Source: Caballeronia sp. dw_19 (lineage in GTDB: Bacteria; Pseudomonadota; Gammaproteobacteria; Burkholderiales; Burkholderiaceae). Taken from it: a stretch of 64,000 bases of DNA. Positions 45,154 through 54,611 of this stretch are shown here, in pieces. The position numbers were made by a program, and so were the translations under genes. Location: assembly GCF_018449515.1 (NCBI RefSeq), contig NZ_JAAVUQ010000007.1:248001-312000 (forward strand), given 5' to 3'. Every line of letters begins with the position of its first letter. The first letter of the stretch is position 1. Under the pieces are notes generated by a model, which saw nothing but the letters and a program-made list of their open reading frames with translations, was not told the DNA's origin and ran no database searches.

Positions 45154-46101
45154 TCAGCTTCCTTGACGAGGGTCGAAGACATCGCGAAGACCATCGCCGA
45201 GCAGGTTGAACGCAAGACTCACGAGCAGGATGGCGATGCCAGGGATGGTTGCGACCCACCACGCGTCGAGCAGCACGCCGCGCCCCGACGCCACCATGAA
45301 ACCCCACTCCGGACTCGGTGGCTGCGCACCGAGTCCGAGAAAACCAAGCCCGGCGACCGTCAGGATAATGCCGGCCATGTCGAGCGTCGCGCGTACGATC
45401 ACCGACGACGAACACAGCGGCACGATATAACGCAGCAAAATCCGCATGGACGACGCCCCTTGCAAGCGCGCCACGTGGATGAAATCGGCCTGCACTAGGC
45501 GCAGTGTTTCGGCGCGCGCGAGCCGCGCATACGGCGGCCACGCGGTGATCGAGATCGCGATCACCGCATTGATCACGCCCGGCCCAAGCGCCGCCGCGAA
45601 TGCAAGCGCAAGCACGATCTTCGGGAACGCGAGTGCGATATCGGTCAGGCGCATCAGGACGGTATCGACGAAACCGCCGCAGAAACCCGCCGTTGTTCCA
45701 ATCAGCAAACCCACCGGTACGACCAGCACCACAACCAGGATGGCGATGCTCAACGTCAGACGCGAGCCGATCACGAGCCTCGCGAGAATGTCACGGCCAA
45801 GTTGATCCGTGCCGAACCAGTGCGACGGAGAACCGGGCGGCAAAAGGCGGTCGCTGAGCACTTGCTGCAACGGATCATGCAGCGGCAATAACGGCCCGAT
45901 TGCGGCGAACACAATCATCAGTGTCAGGATCAGCAGCCCGAACATGCTTAGAGGGTTGCTCGCGAAACGCCGCCAGCGGCGGTACGCCAAACCCAACGCG
46001 GCCTGCCTGCGCGACGCCGGCGTATCCGTGAGAAGCCACGCACGCCACCCTTGGCGTACTGGCTTCATCGTGTGAGTGGAATTGTCGGTGGATGGAAGCA
46101 C
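45154..46101 (-). CDS. ddpC: Dipeptide ABC transporter permease (DdpC-like)
   Basis: I use the GTG at 46099-46101, preceded by AAAGG eight bases upstream; an internal ATG at 46066-46068 is the alternative. The 315-residue protein has an N-terminal oppC-type tail and six membrane helices, and the EAA-like loop ETLRLVQADFIHVARLQGAS. The domain LLPPGSPSHWFGTDQLGRDIL is typical of DppC. It pairs with DdpB, whose gene ends 18 bases upstream. Confidence 0.9.
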   Translation of the reverse strand: MLPSTDNSTHTMKPVRQGWRAWLLTDTPASRRQAALGLAYRRWRRFASNPLSMFGLLILTLMIVFAAIGPLLPLHDPLQQVLSDRLLPPGSPSHWFGTDQLGRDILARLVIGSRLTLSIAILVVVLVVPVGLLIGTTAGFCGGFVDTVLMRLTDIALAFPKIVLALAFAAALGPGVINAVIAISITAWPPYARLARAETLRLVQADFIHVARLQGASSMRILLRYIVPLCSSSVIVRATLDMAGIILTVAGLGFLGLGAQPPSPEWGFMVASGRGVLLDAWWVATIPGIAILLVSLAFNLLGDGLRDVFDPRQGS

Positions 46102-46119
46102 GTCATGAACCTTTGGCTG

Positions 46120-47190
46120 TCATCGGGCGCGCGGATCGAACACGCGATACAGCGCGTCCGTCAGCAGGTTGAGCGTGATGAACGTGGCACCGATCACGAG
46201 CGTGCTGCCCAACACGGCGTTCATGTCGGCGTTGAGCAATGCGCCGGTGAGATAGGAGCCTATGCCCGGCCATGCGAATACGATCTCCGTCAACACCGAG
46301 CCTTCCAGCAGATAGCTATAAGCAAGTGCAATCACTGTCAGGAGCGGCACGGCAATATTGCCGAATGCGTGACGCCAGATCACGCGGCGTTCGCTCAAAC
46401 CCATCGCTCGCGCAGTCACGATGTATTCCTGACTCAACTGCTCAAGCATGAATGAGCGCGTCATGCGGCTCAAGTAGGCGATGGAATAGAACGCGAGAAT
46501 GGCCGCGGGCAGCACAATGTGAGAGAGCGCATTCTTGAATACGTCCCACTCGCCCGCCACGATGGAATCGACCAGCAGACTGCCCGTCCGGGTATCGACC
46601 AGACCGTCGTATAGCGGGTCTATGCGCCCCGGTCCGGATACCCAGTGTAATTTGGCATAGAACAGCAGCAAGCCCATCAGCGCGAGCCAGAACACCGGCA
46701 GCGAGCTGCCCGCCAAACCGATGAAACGCGCGACGTGATCGGTCCAGCGGTTATGTCGCACAGCGGCCGCCACGCCAAGCGGCACGCCGATCACGATGCC
46801 CATGAACGTCGACAGCGTGGCCAGTTCAAGCGTGGCCGGGAAGACGCGCTTGATGTCGTCTATCACCGGGTTCGACGTCAGCAGCGACATTCCCAGGTCG
46901 CCGTGCAGAACATCGCGAACGTAGATCAGGAATTGGACGATCAACGGCTTGTCGAGCCCCAGCGCCACGCGCGCCGCTGCATACGCTTGAGCCGATGCAC
47001 GCTCGCCTAGCATCGCAAGCAATGGATCGATCGGAATCTTTCGTCCGATGAAAAACGTCACCCCGAGCAGCCCGATGAAGGTCACGGCGAGCATCAGCAG
47101 CCAGCGCACGAACAGCCATGTCCGGCGCACGCCCGCGTGGCGGGTGAGCACCAGTTGCAGGCGCTGGAACGCGGTGAGTTGTGCAGCCAC
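46120..47190 (-). CDS. ddpB: Dipeptide ABC transporter permease (DdpB-like)
   Basis: At 356 residues this is a standard DppB-type permease: an N-terminal helix (WLLMLAVTFIGLLGVTFFI), a periplasmic domain, and five further helices with the EAA loop IVTARAMGLSERRVIWRHAF. The Dpp family motif SLLTSNPVIDDIKRVFPATLEL is present. It is two bases downstream of the binding-protein stop codon and forms the channel with DdpC. Confidence 0.92.
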   Translation of the reverse strand: MAAQLTAFQRLQLVLTRHAGVRRTWLFVRWLLMLAVTFIGLLGVTFFIGRKIPIDPLLAMLGERASAQAYAAARVALGLDKPLIVQFLIYVRDVLHGDLGMSLLTSNPVIDDIKRVFPATLELATLSTFMGIVIGVPLGVAAAVRHNRWTDHVARFIGLAGSSLPVFWLALMGLLLFYAKLHWVSGPGRIDPLYDGLVDTRTGSLLVDSIVAGEWDVFKNALSHIVLPAAILAFYSIAYLSRMTRSFMLEQLSQEYIVTARAMGLSERRVIWRHAFGNIAVPLLTVIALAYSYLLEGSVLTEIVFAWPGIGSYLTGALLNADMNAVLGSTLVIGATFITLNLLTDALYRVFDPRAR

Positions 47191-47192
47191 GC

Positions 47193-48794
47193 TTACTGTT
47201 TCTTCACGTCGCGATACGACACGAGGTCGAAGATCGGCCCGACTTCCAGACCTCTCACGCCCGGCCGCGCCGCGACTTGCGAGACCTTCTGGAACATGAT
47301 CACGAACGGTGAGTTCACGAGAAACTCTTTCTGCATCGCTTCATAGCGTTGGGCGCGTTTCGCCGTCGACGATTCCTCCAGCGCCGCCTGAGTCTCCTTC
47401 GTCAACTGCGGAATGTCCCACGCATTGCGCCACGCGAGCATCTTGAAGGCCGATTTGTCGGAGTTGTCCGGATTCCATGCGAAGCCCTGTGCATTGCTAT
47501 GCGGGTCGATGTAATCGGCCGACCACTCGCCGATATAGATGTCATGCTGACGCGCGCGATACTTGCCGAGGGTCTGCTTGTTATCGCTTGAAATCAGCTC
47601 GACCTTGATACCACCTTGCGCCAGATTAGCTTGTACCGCCTGCGCAATCTCGCCATAGGGCGAGTCGTTGCGCACATCCATCTTCACCGTGAAGCCGTTT
47701 GGCACGCCCGCTTTTGCCAGCAGAGCCTTCGCCTTCGCTACGTCCTGATGGTACGGATTGATGTTCAGCGCCCCGAGGAAACCTTCGGGCAGGAAGGTCT
47801 CATGTACCTTGTAGGTGGTCCGCACGATGTTCTGCTGAATGCCGTTGTAGTCGATCAGCCATTTCATGGCTTCCTGAACATCGGGCTTGGCAAGGTTCGG
47901 GTTCTTGTTGTTCAGGCCAAGGTACATCAGCGTCGCTTGCGGCACGGACGTCACGCGAATCGTGCCCTTCTTCGTCAGCGTAGCGAGGTCGTCGGAACTC
48001 AGGTCACGCGCGATATCGATGTCGCCGTTCTCGATCATCAGCCGCTGGCTCGATGCTTCCGGCACATGCCGCAGCACGATGCGTTTCATCGCAAGCGGCA
48101 CGCGATAACCATCGAAACGCTGCAGCACGATGCTGTCGTTCGCGGTCCACTTCACCAGCTTGTATGCACCCGATCCCGCCTCGTTCGTCTTCAGCCACTC
48201 ATTGCCGAAGTCGTTACCCTTCGCATGCGATTCAAGCAACTTTCTGTCGAGCACGGAAGCCGGCCACGAGCCCAGCACGTTCAACACGAACGTGGGCGCG
48301 TACTTCTGGTCGGTGGTGATCGATACGGTGCTGTCGTCGATTTTCTTCACGTTCTGCAGCGCGTTTTCCTTCGTCAGCCCGATGCCTGCCAGCACCGCAG
48401 CCGCGCCTTTGTCGAGTAACGCGGTGCGCTGAATCGACCACGCGACGTCGTCGGCAGTGAGCGGATTACCTGAGTGGAACTTGAGACCGGGGCGAATCTT
48501 GAAGGTGAACGTGAGACCGTCCGGGCTCACCGCCCACGATTGCGCAACGTCGCCGTTGAAGTGGGCCGGATCTTTCAGATCGACGCGGATCAGGCGGTCA
48601 TAGGTATTGGCGACGTATTCCTGCGGCACCAGTTCGTAGATCTCGCCCGGGTCGAGCGTGGTGAATTCGTCGAGTAAAGTGGCCATGACCAGCATGTCCT
48701 TCGGCGTGGCCGCGTAAGCGATGCGCGTGCCGGCCAGCATCAGAGTGGATGCTGCTGCGATGGCTGCCAACGCGTTGCACAATACCCGTTTCAT
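47193..48794 (-). CDS. ddpA: Dipeptide ABC transporter substrate-binding protein (DdpA-like)
   Basis: This 533-residue SBP_bac_5 protein has a signal peptide (to AYA, about residue 28), then the cluster-C binding domain, with VAQSWAVSPDGLTFTFKIRP and KFHSGNPLTADDVAWSIQRT as family signatures, and AMKWLIDYNGIQQNIVR in the second lobe. There is no lipobox. Its neighbour is a D-Ala-D-Ala dipeptidase gene, so D-Ala-D-Ala is the probable ligand. It is 49 bases downstream of ddpX. Confidence 0.9.
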   Translation of the reverse strand: MKRVLCNALAAIAAASTLMLAGTRIAYAATPKDMLVMATLLDEFTTLDPGEIYELVPQEYVANTYDRLIRVDLKDPAHFNGDVAQSWAVSPDGLTFTFKIRPGLKFHSGNPLTADDVAWSIQRTALLDKGAAAVLAGIGLTKENALQNVKKIDDSTVSITTDQKYAPTFVLNVLGSWPASVLDRKLLESHAKGNDFGNEWLKTNEAGSGAYKLVKWTANDSIVLQRFDGYRVPLAMKRIVLRHVPEASSQRLMIENGDIDIARDLSSDDLATLTKKGTIRVTSVPQATLMYLGLNNKNPNLAKPDVQEAMKWLIDYNGIQQNIVRTTYKVHETFLPEGFLGALNINPYHQDVAKAKALLAKAGVPNGFTVKMDVRNDSPYGEIAQAVQANLAQGGIKVELISSDNKQTLGKYRARQHDIYIGEWSADYIDPHSNAQGFAWNPDNSDKSAFKMLAWRNAWDIPQLTKETQAALEESSTAKRAQRYEAMQKEFLVNSPFVIMFQKVSQVAARPGVRGLEVGPIFDLVSYRDVKKQ

Positions 48795-48843
48795 ACTCGC
48801 TCCGTGAGGGATGTTGATGAGATGTTCTGCGCGTTCCGTGCGG

Positions 48844-49407
48844 TTACATCAGGCGCAAGAGGCCGCTGTCGGCGTTGTCGATTACCTGGAGTTCGCGCGA
48901 GCCGGGCAGTTCGTAATGCCACCACTCGCTGGGAATATGAGTGAAGCCGGCGCCGTGCATCACGCCAAGCAACAACGTGCGGTTGCGCTGTACATGCTCC
49001 GGCAAACCCGGATGGAAGTGTTCGGAAGCGATCGACATCTCGTCGAAACCGGTGCCCATATCGAGGTCCTGGCCTTGAGCGTCGACCAGCGTCAGGTCGA
49101 TCGCGGTGCCGCGGCTATGGTTCGAGCCGCGCTTCAGGTCTGCTATGTAGGTCGGGTCGGGAAGGAAGTCCCAGAGCACCTGCTGGGCTTGCGGCGGACG
49201 GTAAGCGTCAAATATTTTCAGCGTCAAGCCGATGTTGCCTGCGAGCTCGACGGCTTTTCTCAGGGCGGCTTCGGCCGGGGCCAGGAGCAAGCAATGTGCC
49301 GTCTTGTAGATCGGCTTGCCTGTCAGGTTGCGATCGGTTGCGTAGACCAGGTCGATCGCGACGCGGTGCGTTTCAGGAGAGATTATCAGCAGACGGTGAT
49401 CGGGCAT
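48844..49407 (-). CDS. ddpX: D-Ala-D-Ala dipeptidase (VanX family)
   Basis: ATG 49405-49407 gives 187 residues; an in-frame TTG at 49423-49425 would add six. It has the VanX zinc site: SNHSRGTAIDL (H97 and D104), and SEWWHYE with catalytic E161 and zinc-binding H164. The IFDAYRPPQAQQVLW motif contains the conserved Arg. It cleaves D-Ala-D-Ala in the cytoplasm. In E. coli ddpXABCDF lets cells use murein D-Ala-D-Ala as a carbon source. The same gene order here supports that role rather than vancomycin resistance. Confidence 0.92.
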   Translation of the reverse strand: MPDHRLLIISPETHRVAIDLVYATDRNLTGKPIYKTAHCLLLAPAEAALRKAVELAGNIGLTLKIFDAYRPPQAQQVLWDFLPDPTYIADLKRGSNHSRGTAIDLTLVDAQGQDLDMGTGFDEMSIASEHFHPGLPEHVQRNRTLLLGVMHGAGFTHIPSEWWHYELPGSRELQVIDNADSGLLRLM

Positions 49408-49903
49408 CGGCGGCGTTGGGTTCAAGGCTCACGAGTTCGTGCGGTGCCGTTATTGTTTATCAAAATGACTGGTTTGGGGGCGAATGTGGCGGACATGCCG
49501 CACTCGGCGGATAAATGCCACATTCGCGCATGGCCTTTAAGCCGCTTGTACGCGGGGCATAACGACGGGTCGATCCTATGTGCTTGAAGCTACCGCCGAC
49601 GGTCGCGCCTGTCCCAGGATCACCCGATCCCCGATTAGAACCCGCCAAAAATCCGGAGGTTAGGTTCGAAAGAAGGCGTGGACGGGCATGGCGGCACGCT
49701 GAGTGACGCTCAACTGTGGGGATGGATGCACTGAGGGTTGCGACTTACTGGCACCCCGCGCGCGATGGGCCATATTTCTGCGTGGCTAATGCTGATGATC
49801 GTGCCGGTGCGGGGTGCATCGACGGAAGGTGAAAGTGCAATCGAAAGCGGTTCAACCACACCCGCAGAACCGCTTTCGATGCTTGTACGGACTACTGCGC
49901 CGA
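49408..49903. other. Intergenic region upstream of ddpX and after the MXKDX gene
   Basis: About 500 bases with no gene. It has no strong terminator. The ddpX operon promoter must lie here. No regulator gene is adjacent to this operon. Confidence 0.4.
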
Positions 49904-50137
49904 CTACTGTGCCATCGCGCCCGAAGCGGGATGACCCATGCCCATTGCGTCGTTCTTTTTCATCTTGTCGTCCTTCTTCATTGCGTCCTTCGACATCGAA
50001 TCTTTCGACATGGCATCCTTGGACATGGTGTCCTTCGCCATCGAATCGTGGGCCATTGCATCGCTTGCCTGGGCGAATGCCATGGAGCCGCTCAGGGCCA
50101 ACGTTGCTGCGAGTGCTGCAGTGATGAACAGTTTCAT
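49904..50137 (-). CDS. Pentapeptide MXKDX-repeat exported protein
   Basis: This 77-residue protein has a signal peptide (cleaved after AFA, about residue 22). The mature part is a repeat of M-x-K-D-x (DSMAKDTMSK, DAMSKDSMSK, DAMKKDDKMKK), rich in Met, Lys and Asp and disordered. The family is restricted to a few proteobacteria; its function is unknown, with metal binding or stress-related roles suggested by the Met/Asp content. It lies 99 bases downstream of a molybdopterin oxidoreductase gene on the same strand, suggesting cotranscription. Confidence 0.9.
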   Translation of the reverse strand: MKLFITAALAATLALSGSMAFAQASDAMAHDSMAKDTMSKDAMSKDSMSKDAMKKDDKMKKNDAMGMGHPASGAMAQ

Positions 50138-50236
50138 ATCAACCTCTTGCTTGAGTAAAAGTATCCGGTCATGCCGGGATGAATCGAAGTACCTGACGCC
50201 GCGATGTCTCGCAATACGTCTCGATCTCTCGTGACG

Positions 50237-51013
50237 TCAGGAACCTCCGAACCAGTTGTAGCCCTGATCGACCCAATAGCCGCCAGGGAATTTGTTCGTG
50301 ACGAAAATTTCCATGATGTGCTTCGGATTTTTATAGCCCAATTTAGTAGGCATCCTAAGTTTCATCGGGTAACCATATTTTGGCGGCAATTGCTGGCCGT
50401 CGAAGGTGAACGTCAGCAGTGTCTGCGAATGCAAGGCAGTCGGCATGTCGATGCTTTCGTAGTAATCGTCCGCGCATTTGAAACCAACATATTTCGCCGA
50501 TGTGTCCGCTCCCACCTGCTTCAGGAACTCCGAGAACGGCGTGCCGCCCCAGCGTCCGATCGCACTCCACCCTTCCACGCAGATATGCCGCGTGATCTGC
50601 TCGGCTTTCGGCAACGCATAAAGCTCGGGCAAGGTCCACGTTTTCGTGTTCTGCACCAACCCGCTTACTTTCAGGCGAAAGTCGGAACCACCGACAACAG
50701 GGACGTCGTCAATGCCGTAGAACGCGTTGAACGGAAACGGCCGCGTGATCTGCGCTTCCGTGTAAGTCGGCGCCAGACGGTTCGGATCGAAGAGCCAACC
50801 TTGCACGGTATCGTTCAGGCGAGAGACGCGGCTGAGGAAGGTCTCAACGGATTTGTCGTCTGAAATACTGCAACCGGCCAGCATCGCGAGGCCGCCGAGC
50901 GTCACAATGCGTTTGCCGAAGAGGCGGCGGGACGGCATGTCGAGTTCACGGCGAACGTCGATAATCAGCGACTCGCGGTCTACGCTCACGCGGTTTGGCT
51001 TTACGGGTTTCAT
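50237..51013 (-). CDS. Molybdopterin-dependent oxidoreductase (sulfite oxidase-like)
   Basis: The 258-residue protein has an export segment that is both twin-Arg-like (RRLFGKRIVTLGGLAML) and lipobox-like (LAGC48). The Oxidored_molyb domain includes the conserved Cys at about 145 in TRHICVEGWSAIGRWGGTPF, which would ligate the molybdenum. Late motifs KYVGFKCADDYYESID and PMKLRMPTKLGYKNPKHI fit the family, which includes the catalytic subunit of methionine-sulfoxide reductase MsrP. The dimerisation domain of true sulfite oxidases is absent. It follows the cytochrome b gene by 83 bases, which is probably its electron donor. Confidence 0.9.
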   Translation of the reverse strand: MKPVKPNRVSVDRESLIIDVRRELDMPSRRLFGKRIVTLGGLAMLAGCSISDDKSVETFLSRVSRLNDTVQGWLFDPNRLAPTYTEAQITRPFPFNAFYGIDDVPVVGGSDFRLKVSGLVQNTKTWTLPELYALPKAEQITRHICVEGWSAIGRWGGTPFSEFLKQVGADTSAKYVGFKCADDYYESIDMPTALHSQTLLTFTFDGQQLPPKYGYPMKLRMPTKLGYKNPKHIMEIFVTNKFPGGYWVDQGYNWFGGS

Positions 51014-51096
51014 GATCGAGATTCCTCGAGTCCTTAAGTTATCTTTTAGTCGGGCGGGTACGTATGACTAACTTAGTGGCTGAATTAGCGGCTCGC

Positions 51097-51723
51097 TTAG
51101 TGACCGCGAATCATCGTAAGCAGCGAGCGCGGCACCAAAGAAACCATGACCAGGTGCACGACAATGAATGCCGCCAGCAGCGACATGGCCGAGAAGTGCA
51201 CAACGCGTGCAAAGTCATAACCGCCCATCAGTTCCCGTAGCAGCGGAAACTGAACCGACTTCCAGATTGCAAGACCGGACAAGATAAGCACTGCAATATC
51301 GAGCATCACGAACAGGTACGCGAACTTCTGCACTGCGTTGTACTTGCTCGGGTCGGCGTGCGATAAATGTCCCTTAAGCGCCTCGCCCAGATCATGCAAA
51401 ATTGCACGCGGCGAGAGCGGGAAAAACTTGCCCTTGATGCGGCCGGTAACAACGTTCATCGCGAGATAAAAGAGACCGTTGAAGAACAGCAGCCACATGG
51501 CCGCGAAATGCCATTGCAGCGCGCCGCCAAGCCATCCGCCCAGTGTGATGCCCGGCGGAATCACAAACCCCTTGAATACGGGCGACGCGTCGTAGATCCG
51601 CCATCCCGACAGCATCATCAGGATCGCCGCGAGTGCGTTCAGCCAGTGCGTGATCCGTACCCATGCAGGCTGGATGGTCCGCAAAGGAGTGCTTACGCGG
51701 CTCGCTTCATGTGTTGCGTTCAT
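51097..51723 (-). CDS. Cytochrome b561-type membrane protein, partner of the molybdoenzyme
   Basis: The start at ATG 51721-51723 has GGAGG at a good distance; an upstream ATG (51733-51735) is in frame. The 208-residue product is a four- to five-helix membrane cytochrome b with heme ligands in VRITHWLNA (H26), and HFAAMWLLFFNG, and in HFSAMSLLAAFIVVHLVMV near the end. It likely passes electrons between the quinone pool and the periplasmic molybdoenzyme encoded next. Confidence 0.9.
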   Translation of the reverse strand: MNATHEASRVSTPLRTIQPAWVRITHWLNALAAILMMLSGWRIYDASPVFKGFVIPPGITLGGWLGGALQWHFAAMWLLFFNGLFYLAMNVVTGRIKGKFFPLSPRAILHDLGEALKGHLSHADPSKYNAVQKFAYLFVMLDIAVLILSGLAIWKSVQFPLLRELMGGYDFARVVHFSAMSLLAAFIVVHLVMVSLVPRSLLTMIRGH

Positions 51724-52071
51724 CTCGGCCTCCATGACCTGCTTCTGTGGGCGGCGAACAAACGGCCGCCAAAAACATGTTGTGTGATCAGCTTTGCTCG
51801 ACCGCTCTCTCATTGCCTGCATAAGGCTTTCAGAAGCAGGTCGTTAGTTGCTAGTTAATTCGTTTGTATTGCCTGGCCGGTTACATCGCCGAACGAAATT
51901 TTTTAAGCGCGAAAGCGGTCACGCAATGCGCGTATGTGAGTTAGTTCGTCGAGGAGGACAGATCGGTTACAGCGAGTTATTTTTTACCGCGAACAATCAG
52001 GCACGGCGAATGAGTGACCCTTGGGAAAGGTCAGCGAGATGATGAAGAGCAATGCCAGGGCGGCCACCCTG
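51724..52071. other. Promoter region of the cytochrome b operon
   Basis: About 350 bases between the cytochrome b start and the end of the TetR gene. No gene is evident. Confidence 0.4.
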
Positions 52072-52671
52072 TTATCCGGCAAAAGTCCGGCCATCGAGCG
52101 ACGCGAGTACCGGTCGCAAAAGTCCTTCCAGCAACGCGGGTTCCGGCCGCGTACGCGCCAGCACCCGAATGCCGAGCAAGACCGCCAGCAAGAGGCGCGC
52201 GAAGTCTTCAGCGGGCTGCGCGGATGAGATCTCGCCCGTTTGCTGACCCGCGGCCACGCATCGGCCGAAATAGGTTTCGAGCTTGACCAGCACGCCCGCT
52301 ACGACCCGCTGGAATTCTGGATCATGCGGGGCCATTTCCAGCGCCGAATTCACCAGCATGCAGCCCTTGCGATCCTTGTCAATGAGCGAGCGGTGGACGA
52401 TCTCATCGAAGAACGCCTTGATCGATTGAAGCGGCGACAGCGTCCCGTCGAAACGCCGGACACGGTCGTCCACGCTTCGGGACACGTAGTGAGCCAGCGC
52501 CTTTCCATAGAGCGAGTGTTTGTCGCCAAACGCGTTATAGAGGCTCGCGCCCGTGATGCCCATGCTGTCCGCCAGTTCACGAACCGAGGTGGCTTCGTAG
52601 CCACGGTTCCAGAAACACAGGACCGCGGCGTCGAGCACTGCGGCTTCGTCGAACTCTCTTGGCCGTGGCAT
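52072..52671 (-). CDS. TetR family transcriptional regulator
   Basis: The 199-residue protein has an N-terminal HTH (REFDEAAVLDAAVLCFWNRG, TSVRELADSMGITGASLYNAF, GDKHSLYGKALAHYV) and an all-helical ligand domain with GCMLVNSALEMAPHDPEF, typical of the YcdC/AcrR-like group that often controls genes for detoxification. It is divergent from the GST gene with a 16-base near-palindrome between them, so it probably represses both itself and the GST gene and responds to an electrophile. Confidence 0.93.
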   Translation of the reverse strand: MPRPREFDEAAVLDAAVLCFWNRGYEATSVRELADSMGITGASLYNAFGDKHSLYGKALAHYVSRSVDDRVRRFDGTLSPLQSIKAFFDEIVHRSLIDKDRKGCMLVNSALEMAPHDPEFQRVVAGVLVKLETYFGRCVAAGQQTGEISSAQPAEDFARLLLAVLLGIRVLARTRPEPALLEGLLRPVLASLDGRTFAG

Positions 52672-52730
52672 GCAGTGCGTTACTCCCTTGAACGAGGCGA
52701 TATTGCCATTCCGTTTTCGTTACGATATTC

Positions 52731-52746
52731 TAAATCGATCGATCTA
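52731..52746. promoter_or_regulatory. Candidate TetR operator between tetR and GST genes
   Basis: TAAATCGATCGATCTA (52731-52746) is palindromic at 14 of 16 positions, centred on ATCGATCGAT. It is 60 bases from the tetR start and about 205 from the GST start. Similar TAG-N10-CTA palindromes are common TetR-family operators. Confidence 0.6.
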
Positions 52747-52950
52747 AAATACGAATGACAACGCGCGTCAGGCAATAAAAACAACGTTGCAGCGCGAGTC
52801 TTACAGATGTATTTCAAGGCTACGCGTCGCGTGTCCGAATGGCCCTGTCCTGCCCGTGACGGTCGCGACTTTCTGCACATGACGCCTGTCGGGCACCTGC
52901 CGTCCGCTCAGGCCAGGCGCAAGCGGCCCACCTCAACATCCAAGGACGAC

Positions 52951-53655
52951 ATGATCCGTTTCTACTTTCACCCGACACCGAATCCCGCCAAGGTTGCGCT
53001 CTTTCTCGAAGAGGCGGGACTCGAGTACGAAGTGTTTCCCGTCGACACCAGCAAGGGCGAACAGCATCTGCCGGCATTCAGGAGCATCAATCCGAACGGC
53101 AAGGTACCTGCCATCATCGATACAGACGGCCCCGGCGGAACCGAAGCAAGGGTGTTCGATTCCAGCGCGATCCTGCTATACCTCGCCGACAAAACGCAGC
53201 GTTTCGCGGGCAAGCCCTCGGACCGGCCCGAATTACTCTCATGGATGTTCTTTATCAGCTCCGGACTCGGTCCCTTCTCCGGGCAAGCGGTGCATTTCCA
53301 GCACGCCGCGCCCGAGAAGATTCCGTATGCGATCAACCGGTACCGGCGGGAAATCGAGCGGCACTATCGCGTGCTTGACGAGCACTTGTCGGGACGCGAG
53401 ACCATCGTGGGAAACGAGTATTCGATCGTCGATATGTCCGCGTGGGGATGGCTCGACCGCGCGTCGCGAGTGTTGGCCACCGACGCGCCGCTTGCCGCAT
53501 TTCCGAACCTGAGCCGTTTCTTCGACGCCATCAGTACGCGCCCCGCCGTCGCCCGAGCGCGGGCGGTGGGCCACGACCTTACGTTCAAGCGCGAGGTGGA
53601 CGAAGAGACGCGGCGCGCGTTGTTCCCCTCGAATTATCCCGAGACCACGCGCTAA
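52951..53655 (+). CDS. Glutathione S-transferase family protein
   Basis: The start at ATG 52951 has AAGGA upstream; the 48-residue upstream open frame is not protein-like. The 234-residue product has an N-terminal thioredoxin-fold domain (IRFYFHPTPNPAKVALFLEE, SINPNGKVPAIID, FDSSAILLYLADK) and a C-terminal helical domain with GNEYSIVDMSAWGWLDRA. The conserved Thr/Asn after the first strand (TPNPAKV) suggests a YfcG/YghU-like (Nu-class) GST, which favours disulfide or peroxide reduction over conjugation. It is divergent from a TetR gene. Confidence 0.93.
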   Translation: MIRFYFHPTPNPAKVALFLEEAGLEYEVFPVDTSKGEQHLPAFRSINPNGKVPAIIDTDGPGGTEARVFDSSAILLYLADKTQRFAGKPSDRPELLSWMFFISSGLGPFSGQAVHFQHAAPEKIPYAINRYRREIERHYRVLDEHLSGRETIVGNEYSIVDMSAWGWLDRASRVLATDAPLAAFPNLSRFFDAISTRPAVARARAVGHDLTFKREVDEETRRALFPSNYPETTR

Positions 53656-54038
53656 GCGAGGGCCGCTTGGGATCGACGGCTTTCGCTCTCGGCACGCGAT
53701 CGACAGAAGCAAGCCGGTCCGGCACAATCCGCTCGCTTTGTCGTCTGCCGTTAGTACCGCGCATGGGATTGCGCCGCGTTTTGCATGCCGGACCTATAGC
53801 CTGTAACCGTCGTGAACATTGCCTTGCGGTGCGGCAAAAACCCATCCCGACATTAAAAACGCGGTAATCTCCGGCGTCAGAACCTTGGGCGACGAGCCTC
53901 GTGCACTGCAGGACCCACCGAAATACCTGCAGTACTATGGCCGCCACGAACCGTGTCCATCCCTGGTGCCGGGAGCGTCGACATCCGTCGGCAAGCCCGT
54001 TGCAATTTATTTGAAGTGCGCTGTAACCCGATTCCGCG
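53656..54038. other. Region upstream of the ECF sigma factor gene
   Basis: About 380 bases without a supported gene. An ECF-type promoter for the sigma factor gene may be here, but I could not identify a convincing -35 AAC/-10 pair. Confidence 0.4.
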
Positions 54039-54611
54039 ATGAAGCGAATAATACAAAGTGGTTCTGTGACTGGTGTCGAAGAACGGTTGAGGGCCCTGTT
54101 CATTCGCGGCCTGAATGGCGACGCTGTCGCCTATCGGACGTTCCTTGACGACTTGACGGGACACCTGCGCGGCTTCCTGAGGAAGCGCATCTATTACCTG
54201 CAGGATGACATCGAGGATGTCGTGCAGGAGATCCTGCTGGCCGTGCACAACAGCCGCCACACCTATCGCCCGGACGAGCCGTTGACTGCCTGGGTGCATG
54301 GAATCGCACGTTATAAGCTGATGGATTTTTTCCGCGCAAGATCGCGGCGTGAAGCATTGAACGATCCGCTGGACGACGCGCTGGAGATTTTCGCGACCTC
54401 GGACGAAGAACCCGCCGATGCCAAACGTGACGTCGGCAAGCTGCTCGAACAATTGCCGGACCGTCACCGGCTACCGATCGTTCACGTGAAGCTACAAGGG
54501 CTCTCCGTGACCGAAACCGCGGCGCTCACGGGGATGTCGGAGTCGGCGGTCAAAGTAGGCATTCACCGCGGACTGAAAGCGCTGGCAGCAAAGATTCGAG
54601 GCACCGCATGA
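54039..54611 (+). CDS. ECF RNA polymerase sigma factor
   Basis: The 190-residue protein has sigma-70 region 2 ([55 protein letters not shown]) and region 4 ([43 protein letters not shown]). The conserved GLSVTETA and SAVKV match ECF factors paired with NrsF anti-sigma proteins. It overlaps the following NrsF gene by four bases, indicating coupled synthesis of sigma and its inhibitor. Likely to respond to envelope, metal or oxidative stress; the signal is unknown. Confidence 0.93.
   Translation: MKRIIQSGSVTGVEERLRALFIRGLNGDAVAYRTFLDDLTGHLRGFLRKRIYYLQDDIEDVVQEILLAVHNSRHTYRPDEPLTAWVHGIARYKLMDFFRARSRREALNDPLDDALEIFATSDEEPADAKRDVGKLLEQLPDRHRLPIVHVKLQGLSVTETAALTGMSESAVKVGIHRGLKALAAKIRGTA

Noticed and set aside
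48844..49407. Vancomycin-resistance vanX
   Set aside because: No vanA/vanH or VanRS genes; the enzyme is in a ddpXABCDF-like uptake operon, which fits D-Ala-D-Ala catabolism.
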